From Tharpella sp964457755 (GTDB taxonomy: Bacteria; Desulfobacterota; Anaeroferrophillalia; Anaeroferrophillales; Tharpellaceae), in contig CAYWGC010000012.1 in the NCBI GenBank assembly GCA_964457755.1, forward strand, positions 1-64,000: a stretch of 64,000 nt of DNA, written 5' to 3'. The first letter of the stretch is position 1, and each line of letters opens with the position of its first letter. Below are positions 1 to 8,780 of this stretch, one piece after another. The position numbers were made by a program, and so were the translations under genes. The notes under the pieces were generated by a model. That model ran no database searches and was not told the DNA's origin. It worked only from the letters and a program-made list of their open reading frames with translations.

Positions 1-26
1 CGCTCGAAACTGCTGTACAATTAATC

Positions 27-46
27 CTATTCAGTTTTCAAAGATC
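27..46 (-). promoter_or_regulatory. boxA-like rRNA leader motif
   Basis: On the minus strand the sequence reads GATCTTTGAAAACTGAATAG, which matches the boxA-type antitermination motif found between rrn promoters and 16S rRNA genes. It lies downstream of three tandem leftward promoters and close to the window edge. The inference is that a 16S rRNA gene begins just outside position 1. Confidence 0.6.
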
Positions 47-98
47 GATTTCTTTATTCTTACCACAAACCCCTCTTATAATTCGGGAAAGGGTCGTT

Positions 99-128
99 AT
101 TCTAATTCTGTCTGCAAACTTTTGTCAA
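99..128 (-). promoter_or_regulatory. Putative rrn promoter P3 (proximal)
   Basis: The minus strand has a perfect -35 TTGACA (123-128) and a -10 TAGAAT (99-104) with an 18-bp spacer; shifting the -10 by one base gives 17. It is the innermost of three leftward promoters and is followed by the boxA-like leader. Confidence 0.5.
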
Positions 129-202
129 GTTTTTATTTGAGCATTATCCACTAACTTGATGCGTTACCCTTGACCGCGGATACCGTCGGTTAGAGGAGAG
201 CG

Positions 203-231
203 CTTATACGCTCACGCCACATCTTTGTCAA
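203..231 (-). promoter_or_regulatory. Putative rrn promoter P2
   Basis: The minus strand has -35 TTGACA (226-231), a 17-bp spacer and -10 TATAAG (203-208). The -10 is followed by a GC-rich stretch (CGCTCTCC), which is typical of stringently controlled rRNA promoters. The promoter points left, away from the cyclase gene. Confidence 0.65.
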
Positions 232-330
232 GCGCTTTATCGGCTCAGCAACAGAATTTTTTCTTTTTTCAGAGAACTTTCTCCGCGACAATTACGAGGC
301 TAAAAAGCCCCTCAGTTGCGAAGGAGGCGC

Positions 331-359
331 TTTATACCCCTGCCCCTTTTTTTTGTCAA
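331..359 (-). promoter_or_regulatory. Putative rrn promoter P1 (distal)
   Basis: The minus strand has -35 TTGACA (354-359), a 17-bp spacer and -10 TATAAA (331-336), followed by a GC-rich discriminator (GCGCCTCC). It is nearly consensus. With P2 and P3 at roughly 100-130 bp intervals it forms a tandem array characteristic of ribosomal RNA operons. Confidence 0.65.
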
Positions 360-430
360 GAGCTTTCTTAATCAATATTTAACAAAAACTTTTATCCTGC
401 AAAAACACACCCAACCCGAGCCTCGTTTCA

Positions 431-1987
431 TCAAAATTTATAACCCTCAACTACATAGATCGAAACTCTTCCGCCAACCCCCTTAACCACTCCCGGAGCC
501 AGAGCTCGAATCTGAAAATGGTCACGCACGCCTTGATATACTTTTTCACCGACTAAAATCTCACCACCGCGAGATATCTCTTGCAGTCGAGCTGCCAGGT
601 TGACGGTCTCCCCGATTGCCGTAAAATCCATGCGCACGGGTGAACCGATATTGCCGACAATAGCCTCTCCACAACTAACACCGATACCAAGATGGAGATG
701 CGGTTCACCATCTCGATGACGCTGACGGTTAAGACGACCAATCTCTTCCTGCATCTCAACGGCACAGCTCACGGCTTTTTCAGCTGCATCCGGCAATGGG
801 GCCGGGGCCCCAAACAGAGCCATCACGCCATCACCAATAAATTTATCCAAGGTACCAGAAAAACGCAGGATAACATCAACCATAACCCCGAGATAGGAGT
901 TCAGCAAATCGACCACTAGCTCCGGTTCAAGCCCCGTCGCTGAGGTTGAGAAACCACGCAGGTCAGCAAAAAGAACAACCACCTCCATACGCTGCCCGGT
1001 CAATCGTAAGGGCTCACCACTAACCATAACACCTTCAGCCACAGCCGGACTGACATAGCAGGAAAGTGAATGCTGGAGACACTCCTGCTCGGTAATATCA
1101 TCTACGATAACAATGTAGCCTTGCAGATTGCCACCGCGTTGACGCCAGGCTTCCACTCGTATATGACGGTAAACGGCCCGGCCATCATCTTTTTCAATAC
1201 GAATCTTAACCCCTTCGACAACCCCCATATCTTCCATCTGGCGCTGAAAAAAAGATAGCGGTATCTCAATTTGCGAGGCAAAAACTTGATCGACCTGACA
1301 CCCCAGCACATCTTCTCGCCGCAGATCACTGAGTCGCTCCATTGACCGGCTAAACATCTTAATCGTATATTCACAATCAATAACAATAATCCCGGAGACC
1401 AGACTCTCTAAAATCTCCTCCATAAAATCGCGACTTTGTTGCAGGGCCAATGTCGTTTCATTTACCTTAAGATCAAGACTGTTCGAGAGAGATTCGAGGT
1501 CTCGATTTTTCTCCTCTAAAGAGACATTGGCCTGACGCAAACGAGCTGTAAAAGCATCTTGATAGATATCGGCAAAAACTCTCAAGGCTTGGCTTTCGGC
1601 TTCCAGTATCGAGTTAAAAGCGGCAATAAGTTCTTCGTAACCACCCTTGAACTCGGCTCGTAAAACCGGCATCACAACTTCCCTGAAGGTCAAAAAAACT
1701 CCCTGAATCGCCGAGATACGAACCTGTTCATCACTGCGGCGTTGAGCCATCTCACCAATATAGTCGGTCAGCGAAGCAAATGATCCCGATTTCAGAAAAT
1801 CTAGATAGGCGTGGTAGCAGAGCCGCACACTGGCAGCCAGTTCCGCTGCAGGCCGTTCTTTATATTCATCAATCTTGCTACGTACAGCGACCACCGTCGC
1901 TTCTATCAAAGCCTCCATATTTTGGGCCAAGACCCGCGTCAAACGCTCCCGCAACGCTTCTTCACTATAAGCATTCATAGCAAACAA
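431..1987 (-). CDS. PAS sensor adenylate/guanylate cyclase
   Basis: A 518-aa class III nucleotide cyclase with sensor domains. Residues 1-150 form a helical N-terminal region that I cannot assign, then a coiled coil (about 150-190) and a PAS domain (about 190-305, ending IVIVDDITE). The cyclase domain runs from about 331 to the end. The metal-binding aspartates sit in VLFADLRGFS and in FIGDGVMALFG, and the catalytic Asn/Arg region is IGETVNLAARL, so the domain looks active. No transmembrane segment is evident, which suggests a cytosolic enzyme making cAMP or cGMP. The start is TTG at 1987; an ATG at 1978 is equally plausible, with AGAGG upstream. It is transcribed in the same direction as the putative rrn promoters downstream. 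Confidence 0.88.
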   Translation of the reverse strand: MFAMNAYSEEALRERLTRVLAQNMEALIEATVVAVRSKIDEYKERPAAELAASVRLCYHAYLDFLKSGSFASLTDYIGEMAQRRSDEQVRISAIQGVFLTFREVVMPVLRAEFKGGYEELIAAFNSILEAESQALRVFADIYQDAFTARLRQANVSLEEKNRDLESLSNSLDLKVNETTLALQQSRDFMEEILESLVSGIIVIDCEYTIKMFSRSMERLSDLRREDVLGCQVDQVFASQIEIPLSFFQRQMEDMGVVEGVKIRIEKDDGRAVYRHIRVEAWRQRGGNLQGYIVIVDDITEQECLQHSLSCYVSPAVAEGVMVSGEPLRLTGQRMEVVVLFADLRGFSTSATGLEPELVVDLLNSYLGVMVDVILRFSGTLDKFIGDGVMALFGAPAPLPDAAEKAVSCAVEMQEEIGRLNRQRHRDGEPHLHLGIGVSCGEAIVGNIGSPVRMDFTAIGETVNLAARLQEISRGGEILVGEKVYQGVRDHFQIRALAPGVVKGVGGRVSIYVVEGYKF

Positions 1988-2015
1988 AGACCTCTTCCTG
2001 CATTTTTTTCGACAA

Positions 2016-2579
2016 CTAAAAAAGATACTCTTTGCGGGCCGCCAGCGGCAAAACCATTATTGATACATCATGCAGGTGGTCTTCAGTATCAATAAAATAG
2101 TCATCAAACTCGGCATGGCGCACAAAGCCAAGCTTGCGAAAGGCCTTCACCACAGACAGCTCCGCCGACACGACCTCAGCGACCAACATATGCAGCCCCA
2201 TCTCGCGGCCTATCTCAATCAACTCTTTAAGGAGCTGCATCCCGAGACCGACCCCACGAAACTCTTTCGTCAGAAAGATGCGCAGTTCGCCAATATGGCG
2301 TCCGGCACCGCTGCGACGATGCAGGGTTGCGTCGCCAACCAGACGCTCCCCATGCAGAGCCATCAAAGGCACGACTCGTTCATAATCGAGATTGGCAAAC
2401 CAAGTTGCGATCAGCTCCGGATCACGAATATCCTCCTTCAGAAAACACACATCTTCAGCGCTGGCTTGCTGGCAGAACATCTCCTTAACTGCATCCTGAT
2501 CGCCAGCCGTCATAGGCCGCAACAACACGCGCAAACGATTACTGGTATTGACAAATTTTCGATAAACCTTGACTTTCAT
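2016..2579 (-). CDS. GNAT family N-acetyltransferase
   Basis: A 187-aa single-domain acetyl-CoA-dependent acetyltransferase. The acetyl-CoA loop of the family is visible as LRIFLTKEFRGVGLGMQLL, where R/Q-x-x-G-x-G/A is represented by RGVGLG. The N-terminal part (RVLLRPMTAGDQDAVKEMF) is the usual first strand and helix. A GGAGG ribosome-binding site lies six bases before the ATG. The substrate cannot be told from sequence. The gene is 28 bp upstream of the cyclase on the same strand, so the two may be co-transcribed. Confidence 0.85.
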   Translation of the reverse strand: MKVKVYRKFVNTSNRLRVLLRPMTAGDQDAVKEMFCQQASAEDVCFLKEDIRDPELIATWFANLDYERVVPLMALHGERLVGDATLHRRSGAGRHIGELRIFLTKEFRGVGLGMQLLKELIEIGREMGLHMLVAEVVSAELSVVKAFRKLGFVRHAEFDDYFIDTEDHLHDVSIMVLPLAARKEYLF

Positions 2580-2692
2580 AGTTATCCTCCAATTTTTTAC
2601 TTCTCAAACTTGCCTTACATTATTATAATATAGTATACTGAAACCTTAAGCAACCAAGCAAACTGCAGCCAAACCTAATCGAGAGCCCCACC

Positions 2693-3475
2693 ATGAAGAG
2701 AGAGCAGGTCAACATAACTTTGGTCCAGATGAACGTCACCTTAGGCAGCCCTAAGAAAAACCTGAGCCGGATCAAAAGACTTCTGGCCCCAATCAGCGAA
2801 ACATCTGACATCATCATCCTGCCGGAACTCTGGAGCAGCGGCTACGACTTTAAAAATCTCCCACAGATGTCGACCACAACCCCCGCCATGCTCGAACATC
2901 TGGCAAAAATCGCCAGAGCAAAGCGGGCCTACGTCGGCGGCAGCCTGGTCGAAGAGGAGAACGGCAATTTCTACAACACCTTTTTCCTCACCAACCCCGA
3001 CGGCGACCAGATTGCTGCATACCGCAAAATCCATCTCTTCTCGCTGATGGATGAAGATCGACATTTTTCTCCCGGCCAGAAACCATGCCTGGTCAAAATT
3101 TACGGAATAGAGGTCGGGCTCATGACCTGCTACGATATCCGCTTCCCCGAACTCAGCCGCACCCTCGCTCTACAGGGAGCCCAAATTCTACTGGTCTGCG
3201 CCCAGTGGCCGCGCCCCCGCACGGCCCACTGGCGGGCCCTGCTGAAAGTCCGGGCCATTGAAAATCAGCTCTTTGTGGCCGCCTGCAACCGCATTGGCCA
3301 GAGCCAGGAATATAGTTACCCCGGCAACTCTGCGATCATCGACCCCTGGGGCGAAACCACCTTAAAAACACCGCAACGCCAAGGTGTCTTTAGTGCGACG
3401 ATCAACTTAGCCAAAATCGCCGAAGTACGCCAGACTATGGCCTGCTTCAAAGACCGGCGCCCGGAGATCTATTGA
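2693..3475 (+). CDS. Carbon-nitrogen hydrolase (omega-amidase-like)
   Basis: A 260-aa nitrilase-superfamily hydrolase with the full catalytic triad. Glu45 lies in LPELWSSGYD, Lys112 in YRKIHLFS and Cys146 in LMTCYDIRFPEL; the spacing is normal for the family. The IHLFS and DIRFPE motifs are typical of the omega-amidase/Nit2 branch, which hydrolyses 2-oxoacid amides such as alpha-ketoglutaramate. The exact substrate is inferred only. It is predicted cytosolic, with no signal peptide. It is encoded alone on the plus strand and converges with the rmlD-like gene only 2 bp away. Confidence 0.85.
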   Translation: MKREQVNITLVQMNVTLGSPKKNLSRIKRLLAPISETSDIIILPELWSSGYDFKNLPQMSTTTPAMLEHLAKIARAKRAYVGGSLVEEENGNFYNTFFLTNPDGDQIAAYRKIHLFSLMDEDRHFSPGQKPCLVKIYGIEVGLMTCYDIRFPELSRTLALQGAQILLVCAQWPRPRTAHWRALLKVRAIENQLFVAACNRIGQSQEYSYPGNSAIIDPWGETTLKTPQRQGVFSATINLAKIAEVRQTMACFKDRRPEIY

Positions 3476-3477
3476 GC

Positions 3478-4335
3478 TCAACCCATGTAAGATGCCAAAG
3501 CCTCCTGCCAGGGACGAATCAAAGAGGGAAATATTTTTCTGAATTTTTCGAGCCCCAAAATAGCTCGTTCTGGGAGGTTCAAAGGGCCGCCGAAATCGAC
3601 CTCACTCATAGGAGTCGCCTTTAAAAGAGTCGCGTCAAGCCCGGCGTGCTCGGCAACCGCCTTAGCAAATTCATAACAACTGATGCCATTACCCGCGTCA
3701 TTGGTGTAATGATAGATCCCGGCAGCCCACTCAGAGACCAGAGCCACTGTCGCCGCAGCAAGGTCTCCAACATAGGTCGGAGCAATAAAAAAATCGTCGC
3801 TGACAGCCAAATAACGGCCGGCTCCCAACTCCTCTTTTATACGACTGACCATATCTTCGCCGCCCCCGCCATAAAGCAGATCACTGCGAATGATCAGATA
3901 GTTCTCTAACTGGTTGGTAACCATTTCTTCGCCACCCTGTTTGGACCCCCCATACTGATTCACTGGCCATTTATCTTCATCTTCGCCATAGGGCTCGCTC
4001 TTTTTGCCATTAAAGACATATTTACTGCTGAACGAACAGAGGTATACCTTGAATTTTGCCGATGTCCGGGCCAGGTTACAGAGCCCTCGTGCATTAACCG
4101 CAAGCTTGGTTGCCAGACGACTTTCACCAGCCACGACATCATTAAAGCCAGCACAGTTAATAATCGTCGAGGGCTGCAAACGCTCAACCGTCGCGACCAC
4201 CTTCTCCTCATCCAGGATATCAAGTTCATCCTGATTCAAGGCTATCACCTCAATCTCGGCTTGAATTTCAAGCAACTGCACAACTGAACGGCCCAGATTA
4301 CTGCAGGCTCCGGTAACCATTATCTTTCTTATCAT
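3478..4335 (-). CDS. RmlD-like NAD(P)-dependent sugar reductase
   Basis: A 285-aa extended short-chain dehydrogenase. The nucleotide-binding loop is VTGACSNLGRSVVQLL at the N-terminus, and the catalytic Tyr-x-x-x-Lys is in QYGGSKQGGEE. The layout matches dTDP-4-dehydrorhamnose reductase (NAD(P)H reduction of a 4-keto sugar). No rmlABC neighbours are present, so the substrate is uncertain. The start codon overlaps the uvrC stop (TAATG), which implies translational coupling in a rarA-uvrC-reductase operon. The functional link to DNA repair is not obvious and may be only positional. Confidence 0.75.
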   Translation of the reverse strand: MIRKIMVTGACSNLGRSVVQLLEIQAEIEVIALNQDELDILDEEKVVATVERLQPSTIINCAGFNDVVAGESRLATKLAVNARGLCNLARTSAKFKVYLCSFSSKYVFNGKKSEPYGEDEDKWPVNQYGGSKQGGEEMVTNQLENYLIIRSDLLYGGGGEDMVSRIKEELGAGRYLAVSDDFFIAPTYVGDLAAATVALVSEWAAGIYHYTNDAGNGISCYEFAKAVAEHAGLDATLLKATPMSEVDFGGPLNLPERAILGLEKFRKIFPSLIRPWQEALASYMG

Positions 4336-6164
4336 TACTTTTTCTCCTTTATAAAAAAATCACATACGTTACATGCCACCGGAAAAGGCAGCCCTACCTG
4401 CTCAACCAACTCTTCAGGAGTTGCCGGAATAATTTTTTCAAGGCTGCCAAAAACTTTTAAGAGCCGAAACGCCCGAGTTTTACCAATCCCCTCAATCTCA
4501 AGCAGTATTGTCTCACGCTCTCTTTTACGCACCAGACGATGATAGTTAAGCGCAAAACGGTGCGCTTCATCCCGAACCTGTTGCAAAAGTCGGGCTCCGG
4601 GAGAGTGGGTTTTAAATGACAAAGCATCTTTGCGAGAAGACTGGTAGAAACTGTCTGGAATCTTGGCATCTTTACGCCCACGCTCATCACGACCTTTAGC
4701 TACCGCAACCAGCGGCACTTCGATACCAAGTTCTCGCAAAACCCGCTCGACGGCCATAAGCTGAGGCCGCCCCCCATCAAGAAGCAACAGGTCAGGATGC
4801 GGTCGACAATCTGCCCCGGTAAAACGACGCCTTACGACCTCGGCCATCCGGGCAAAATCATCGGGTGCAACATCATCGAGACGATAATGACGGTACTCAC
4901 TTTTACTCGCCTGAGCCTCACGAAAACAGACCAGGGAAGCGACCACCCCATCCTCTTGCAGATTGGAGATATCGACCCCTTCAATCACTTCCGGCAACGC
5001 CTTAAAGTTACAGGCTCGGGCAAGCTCCGACAAAGCCAGACTGGGAAAATCAGCAACCGCATCCTGCCGGGCCAGATAATCTTCGGCATTTTTATGGGCC
5101 AGGCCTAACAGCTGCAAACGCCGGCCCCGGCTCGGGATCAAAAGCTGAACCCGCAAGCCCCGGATCTGACTAAGCCAGGATTCAAGAACCAGCGACGCCT
5201 CGCCAAGCTCCGGCACAACGATCACCGGGGGAGGTCGATCACCGGCTCCGGTCTCACCGTAATGACGTTGCAGAAAGGCTCCCGGCAACTCCTCTTGGCA
5301 GCCACCATACTCGAAAAAAGAGAAGGGCCGTCCACCCACTACATGGCCTCGCCTGATTGTCAAAAGATAGAGCACACAAGCGCCATCCGGGTTTGAAGCA
5401 AGCCCCAAAACATCAAGATCCTCATCCCGCCCGGCATCGATAGTCTGGTTTTCCAGAACCAGCTTGAGGTCTAGCAGCGCATCCCGTAATCTCGCCGCCA
5501 CCTCAAAATCGAGCTCTGCGGCCGCCTTTAGCATCCGCCGCTCAAGACTTTTTAAAACCGGCCGACCACGCCCGCCCAGAATCAAGGCGGCTTCGCTGAT
5601 TAAACGCTTATACTCGACCGCTGTCACCTTTGCACAACAGGGCGCAGAACAGAGATTCATCTGATAGTTGAGACAGGGCCGTACTCGATTCGCGAAACGT
5701 TCACCCCGACAGCGTCGGAGGCGAAAATGTCGATTCAAAACCCCTAAAGTCGCCCGCAGGGCGCTGACCGCAGGAAAAGGGCCAAAATAACGAGCCCCAT
5801 CGGCCCGGCGCCGCCGGACTACTTCGAATCGGGGAAAAGTCTGTTTACGATCAAGACGGACGTAAGGATAGTTCTTATCATCTTTTAATTCAACATTAAA
5901 GGGCGGACGATGCTTTTTTATAAGGTTATTTTCAAGGAGCAAGGCTTCGATCTCACTTGCCGTGAGAATCACTTCGACATCTTTAACCTTTGTCACTAAT
6001 AGTGCAGTTTTGGCGCGATCCGGGCGTCCGCTGAAATAGGAACGTACCCTTTTGCGCAGCGAAATCGCCTTACCAATATAGAGTATTTTCCCACCCCCAG
6101 CCAACATCAGATAGACCCCGGGGTGATCAGGTAAAACTTTAAGCTTCTCCTCGAGTTCACTCAT
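4335..6164 (-). CDS. uvrC: UvrABC system protein C
   Basis: A 609-aa dual-incision nuclease of nucleotide excision repair, of usual length. The GIY-YIG nuclease is at the N-terminus (HPGVYLM and ILYIGKA), followed by a Cys-rich segment, a UVR motif for UvrB contact (about 195-235), the RNase H-like 5' nuclease with LLLDGG and a C-terminal helix-hairpin-helix (IEGIGKTRAFRLLKVFGS). It acts after UvrAB damage recognition, cutting both sides of the lesion. It overlaps rarA by 8 bp and the reductase by one base. Confidence 0.95.
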   Translation of the reverse strand: MSELEEKLKVLPDHPGVYLMLAGGGKILYIGKAISLRKRVRSYFSGRPDRAKTALLVTKVKDVEVILTASEIEALLLENNLIKKHRPPFNVELKDDKNYPYVRLDRKQTFPRFEVVRRRRADGARYFGPFPAVSALRATLGVLNRHFRLRRCRGERFANRVRPCLNYQMNLCSAPCCAKVTAVEYKRLISEAALILGGRGRPVLKSLERRMLKAAAELDFEVAARLRDALLDLKLVLENQTIDAGRDEDLDVLGLASNPDGACVLYLLTIRRGHVVGGRPFSFFEYGGCQEELPGAFLQRHYGETGAGDRPPPVIVVPELGEASLVLESWLSQIRGLRVQLLIPSRGRRLQLLGLAHKNAEDYLARQDAVADFPSLALSELARACNFKALPEVIEGVDISNLQEDGVVASLVCFREAQASKSEYRHYRLDDVAPDDFARMAEVVRRRFTGADCRPHPDLLLLDGGRPQLMAVERVLRELGIEVPLVAVAKGRDERGRKDAKIPDSFYQSSRKDALSFKTHSPGARLLQQVRDEAHRFALNYHRLVRKRERETILLEIEGIGKTRAFRLLKVFGSLEKIIPATPEELVEQVGLPFPVACNVCDFFIKEKK

Positions 6165-7482
6165 CTTTGCGCCGGCCAGACCCGATTCCAGATAAGCCTT
6201 GGCGGCGCAACCTCTCTCTTTCGGCCAAACGCTGGCGAATGGTCAACTCATAACCATTCTCGGTAGGCCGATAGAAGGATGATTCGACAAGTTTTTCGGG
6301 CAAAGCTTTAATTAACGCTGGATTCAAAACATCACGATGCGGATTAACATAGTCGCGACCATAGCCCAACTCTTTCATCAGACCGGTCGGAGCGTTACGC
6401 ACCTGCAGGGGGACCGGCTGATTGCCGGTGCTTTTAATCTCTTTAGCCACTCTTTTCAGAGCCAGATAAACGGCATCGCTTTTTGGTGCTGTCGCCAGAT
6501 AAACTGCGGCCTGGTAGAGCGCCAACTCACCTTCCGGAGAACCCAAAGTCTCATAAGCCTGGCGCGCGTTGATTGCCAGTTGCAGGGCCTGGGGCGCGGC
6601 ATTGCCGATATCTTCACTGGCAAAACGAATCATCCGCCGAGCACAGTAAAGCGGCTCTTCACCGGATTTAAGCATCCGCCCTAACCAGTAGAGAGTCGCA
6701 TCAGGATCACCGGCCCGCATACTTTTAATAAAGGCCGAAATCTGATTGAAATGCTCCTCTCCATCCCGATCATAGGCCAACTCCCGGCCCGCCAGCAGGG
6801 GAGCCAGAGCCGCCACCGTCAACTCACTCCCAGCTTGAGGGACAAAATTTATGTAGGCCATCTCCAACAAATTTAAGGCCCGCCGGGCATCGCCCTGGGC
6901 GTAGGCCGCGATCACCGCCAAAGCCTCGGAGACAACCTCAATCTCACGTCCATGATCAAGGGTCAGCCGAACCACCGCCCTTTCGAGAAGCAGCTTAATC
7001 TCAACCTCAGACAACCCCTCGAGAACGGCAACCCGGGCTCGGGAGAGCAGAGGAGTAATTATCGAAAAGGAGGGGTTCTCGGTTGTCGCTCCCAACAAAA
7101 TGAGACAACCCTCCTCTACCGGAGCCAGCAAAAAATCCTGTTGGGCTTTGTTAAAACGGTGAATCTCGTCAAGAAAGAGAACCGTACGCCGGCCATTAGC
7201 CTGATTTTCACGACCTACTTGAGCGATTTTGCGAACATCAGCAACCCCGGCAGTCACCGCCGAGAGCCTATGGAAATCGGCTTCAACCGCACCGGCCAAA
7301 AGGGTTGCCAGAGTCGTCTTACCACAGCCCGGCGGTCCCCAGAAGACCATTGAGTCAAGATGGCCCTGACTCAACATACACGTAATAAAGCCGTCATCAC
7401 TAAGTAAGTGACGTTGGCCTACGAACTCTTTAAGCTTTTGCGGACGCAGACGATGGGCCAACGGTGGCGGGGATGATTTCAA
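6157..7482 (-). CDS. rarA: Replication-associated recombination protein A
   Basis: A 441-aa AAA+ ATPase of the RarA/MgsA/WRNIP1 family, which acts at stalled replication forks and single-stranded DNA ends. Walker A is GPPGCGKTTLA, Walker B is LFLDEIHRFNKAQQDF, and sensor 1 is GATTENPSF. The C-terminal MgsA tetramerisation region carries ATAPKSDAVYLAL and KELGYGRDYVNPH. It is the first gene of a minus-strand operon with uvrC, whose start overlaps its end by 8 bp, which suggests co-expression of two DNA-damage functions. Confidence 0.95.
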   Translation of the reverse strand: MKSSPPPLAHRLRPQKLKEFVGQRHLLSDDGFITCMLSQGHLDSMVFWGPPGCGKTTLATLLAGAVEADFHRLSAVTAGVADVRKIAQVGRENQANGRRTVLFLDEIHRFNKAQQDFLLAPVEEGCLILLGATTENPSFSIITPLLSRARVAVLEGLSEVEIKLLLERAVVRLTLDHGREIEVVSEALAVIAAYAQGDARRALNLLEMAYINFVPQAGSELTVAALAPLLAGRELAYDRDGEEHFNQISAFIKSMRAGDPDATLYWLGRMLKSGEEPLYCARRMIRFASEDIGNAAPQALQLAINARQAYETLGSPEGELALYQAAVYLATAPKSDAVYLALKRVAKEIKSTGNQPVPLQVRNAPTGLMKELGYGRDYVNPHRDVLNPALIKALPEKLVESSFYRPTENGYELTIRQRLAERERLRRQGLSGIGSGRRKDE

Positions 7483-7600
7483 CCTTTACTCCTTAATTTT
7501 TAAATGAATAGGACTATCTGCCAAGAATGTCAAGCTGGAGATTTGTCCCCAGGCACAACTCAAACTTGACAGAATAGATCATTCCAACTACATTAGTCTC

Positions 7601-8134
7601 ATGAATAACGAACCGAGCTGGCTTAACCAGCAACAGCAACTTATATTTGAAAGACGCAGTATCCGCCGTTTTGCCGATCGCCCACTCGCCAAAGAGCAAA
7701 TTGATACGATCCTCGATGCTGGCCGCTGGGCTCCTTCAGGTCTCAACAATCAACCCTGGCGTTTTGCTGTCATCGAAGAACGGGAACTGAAACTTAAAAT
7801 CGCTGAGCTGACCAAATACCATCACATCATTGAAGAAGCGCCCGCCATCATTGGCGTATTTCTCGACAACGATGCCCTCTATCACCGGGAAAAAGATATC
7901 CAAAGTATTGGCGCAGCCTTGCAAAACATGCTGCTTATGGCTCACAGCCTCGGGCTTGGGGCTGTCTGGTTGGGTGAAATCCTGAAAAACGGTCAACAAC
8001 TCGGCAAAATCTTAGACCTACCGCCACGTTATGAACTGATGGCCGTCATCGCTACAGGTTATCCCGCTGTCGATCTCAAAGAGAAAGAGATAAGTCGTAA
8101 ACCTTTGTCCGAGTTAGTTCTGCTTCGCCACTAA
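7601..8134 (+). CDS. Nitroreductase family protein
   Basis: A 177-aa FMN-dependent oxidoreductase. The N-terminal RRSIRRFADRPL and RWAPSGLNNQPWRF segments are the standard FMN-phosphate and isoalloxazine-contacting motifs. The late GLGAVWLGEI and VIATGYPAVD segments are also typical. The short length fits the minimal nitroreductase fold found in anaerobes, where members reduce nitroaromatics, quinones or flavins. The physiological substrate cannot be assigned. No clear Shine-Dalgarno precedes the chosen ATG, so the start is less sure than the family. Confidence 0.85.
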   Translation: MNNEPSWLNQQQQLIFERRSIRRFADRPLAKEQIDTILDAGRWAPSGLNNQPWRFAVIEERELKLKIAELTKYHHIIEEAPAIIGVFLDNDALYHREKDIQSIGAALQNMLLMAHSLGLGAVWLGEILKNGQQLGKILDLPPRYELMAVIATGYPAVDLKEKEISRKPLSELVLLRH

Positions 8135-8176
8135 AAACACCACCCAGAACTTAGGAGACCATCCAAAAGGGCCACT

Positions 8177-8593
8177 ATGTATGACCCACCCAGCAAAGCC
8201 CCCCCGCCAGCAGGTGACATCAAGGCGATCATGCCTACCCAATACGCCTCGGCTTTAAGCCTGAGAAAACGCCGAAACCGGCGTAATCGCCGCTCGCAAG
8301 ACTCGTCGCGACCCTTATCTTTCCTGGATCGCAAAAAAAACCGGGATGACTACCGCAACATTCTCAACATTCTCAAACAAACCTGCAAAAAACTCAAACT
8401 CCACGAAAACAATCTTCACATCTCTCTACTTGAACTTCCTGACGGATTTCTCCTCAAAGCTTACGACTGCTCAAGCAACCACCAAGTCTGCCTCCAACTC
8501 AGCGAACGTTTTTTTCAATCTCCCGAAAAAATTGAGGGCTTGGTAAAAGAGATTATGAGCGGTACCGGCCTGCTCGTTGACCTGAGTATTTAA
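8177..8593 (+). CDS. Small hypothetical protein
   Basis: A 138-aa protein that I do not recognise. It has a proline-rich, then very basic N-terminal stretch (RKRRNRRNRRSQ, about 34-45), followed by a folded-looking C-terminal half ending in GTGLLVDLSI. An AAGGG ribosome-binding site precedes the ATG, and it follows the nitroreductase by 42 bp on the same strand. The C-terminal layout loosely recalls FlaG-like flagellar proteins, but the diagnostic RQIPPE motif is absent and no flagellar gene is nearby, so I make no functional call. Confidence 0.6.
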   Translation: MYDPPSKAPPPAGDIKAIMPTQYASALSLRKRRNRRNRRSQDSSRPLSFLDRKKNRDDYRNILNILKQTCKKLKLHENNLHISLLELPDGFLLKAYDCSSNHQVCLQLSERFFQSPEKIEGLVKEIMSGTGLLVDLSI

Positions 8594-8621
8594 CCTCCTC
8601 ATTGGGAGCCCTAACAATTTC

Positions 8622-8650
8622 TTGACAAGATGAAATTTATAGTTTAGAAG
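8622..8650 (+). promoter_or_regulatory. tRNA-Leu promoter
   Basis: A perfect -35 TTGACA (8622-8627), a 17-bp spacer and -10 TAGAAG (8645-8650) lie 36 bp before the mature tRNA 5' end. Position and strength fit a stand-alone tRNA transcription unit. Confidence 0.65.
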
Positions 8651-8685
8651 TCCCTCGGTTTCAAGAAACTGAGATCACCTTGACT

Positions 8686-8772
8686 GCCGAAGTGGTGGAA
8701 CTGGTAGACACGCTATCTTGAGGGGGTAGTGGGTTAACGCCCGTGCCGGTTCGATTCCGGCCTTCGGCACCA
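8686..8772 (+). tRNA. tRNA-Leu (anticodon GAG)
   Basis: An 87-nt class II tRNA. The acceptor strand GCCGAAG (8686-8692) pairs perfectly with CTTCGGC (8762-8768), the discriminator is A, and CCA is encoded (8770-8772). The anticodon stem CTATC/GGTAG encloses a loop with GAG at 8720-8722, reading CUC/CUU leucine codons. A variable arm (GTGGGTTAACGCCC region) and the TTCGATT T-loop are present. An AT-rich gene island lies immediately downstream, a typical tRNA-adjacent integration setting. Confidence 0.96.
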
Positions 8773-8780
8773 TAGACCTC

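Noticed and set aside
8177..8593. Possible FlaG flagellar protein
   Set aside because: Only the C-terminal GLLVD-like ending is similar. The RQIPPE motif is missing and no flagellar gene is nearby, so it is left as hypothetical.
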